DNA of 5,341 nt, from positions 1 to 5,341 of the forward strand of contig JAPKMV010000296.1 in the NCBI GenBank assembly GCA_026645635.1, given 5' to 3'. The position numbers were made by a program, and so were the translations under genes. Positions 5,329-5,341 of the stretch are shown here, in pieces. This DNA is from Caldilineaceae bacterium. Its GTDB lineage: Bacteria; Chloroflexota; Anaerolineae; Caldilineales; Caldilineaceae. The notes beneath the pieces are model-generated. The model worked only from the letters and a program-made list of their open reading frames with translations, was not told where the DNA came from and ran no database searches. Within the stretch, counting starts at the first letter, position 1, and the number at the start of each line of letters is the position of its first letter.

Positions 5329-5341
5329 TTCAGCCGATCCG

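Overview
The window is a bacterial accessory (defence-island type) segment in which every recognisable gene lies on the + strand. The host is GC-rich: hand-counted 60-base blocks in the first and last large genes are 68-77% GC. The gene families, and a CGCCAAG/CTTTGCG spacer repeat of a style I associate with Chloroflexota, suggest a Chloroflexi-like host. That is inference at low-to-moderate confidence; cyanobacteria or planctomycetes are not excluded.

Layout. Positions 2-391 hold the last ~129 codons of a large protein that resembles the C-terminus of SNF2/superfamily II helicases found beside Eco57I-type methyltransferases. Positions 419-478 carry a 60-base hairpin repeat built of 8-base units. 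Positions 517-820 hold a VapBC-type toxin-antitoxin locus: an intact VapB antitoxin followed by a vapC gene reduced to its first ~11 and last ~20 codons by an internal deletion. Positions 883-1800 are a tightly overlapped three-gene cassette: a 97-aa coiled-coil small protein, an 80-aa DUF2281-like antitoxin, and a 136-aa PIN-domain (VapC-type) toxin with all four acidic residues. Positions 1843-5196 encode a 1117-aa Eco57I-family N6-adenine DNA methyltransferase (motifs GAYYTK, DPTGGSGAF, NPPY). The remaining ~145 bases are non-coding and repeat-rich, with a perfect 17-bp inverted repeat starting right after the stop codon and a second copy of a 37-base sequence that also forms the 3' end of the methyltransferase gene.

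How it may work together. The helicase and methyltransferase probably form the core of a restriction-modification-like or DISARM-like phage defence system. The methyltransferase would mark self DNA, and the helicase (whose N-terminal part lies outside the window) would act on unmarked DNA. The two toxin-antitoxin loci sit between them; one is decayed and one looks intact. They may stabilise or guard the island, or may simply be insertions into a favoured site.

The most informative sequence signal is inside the methyltransferase. GC drops from ~68% to ~45% almost exactly at the NPPY motif and stays low to within ~25 codons of the end. This is as expected if the specificity-determining C-terminal half was exchanged by recombination at the conserved motif.
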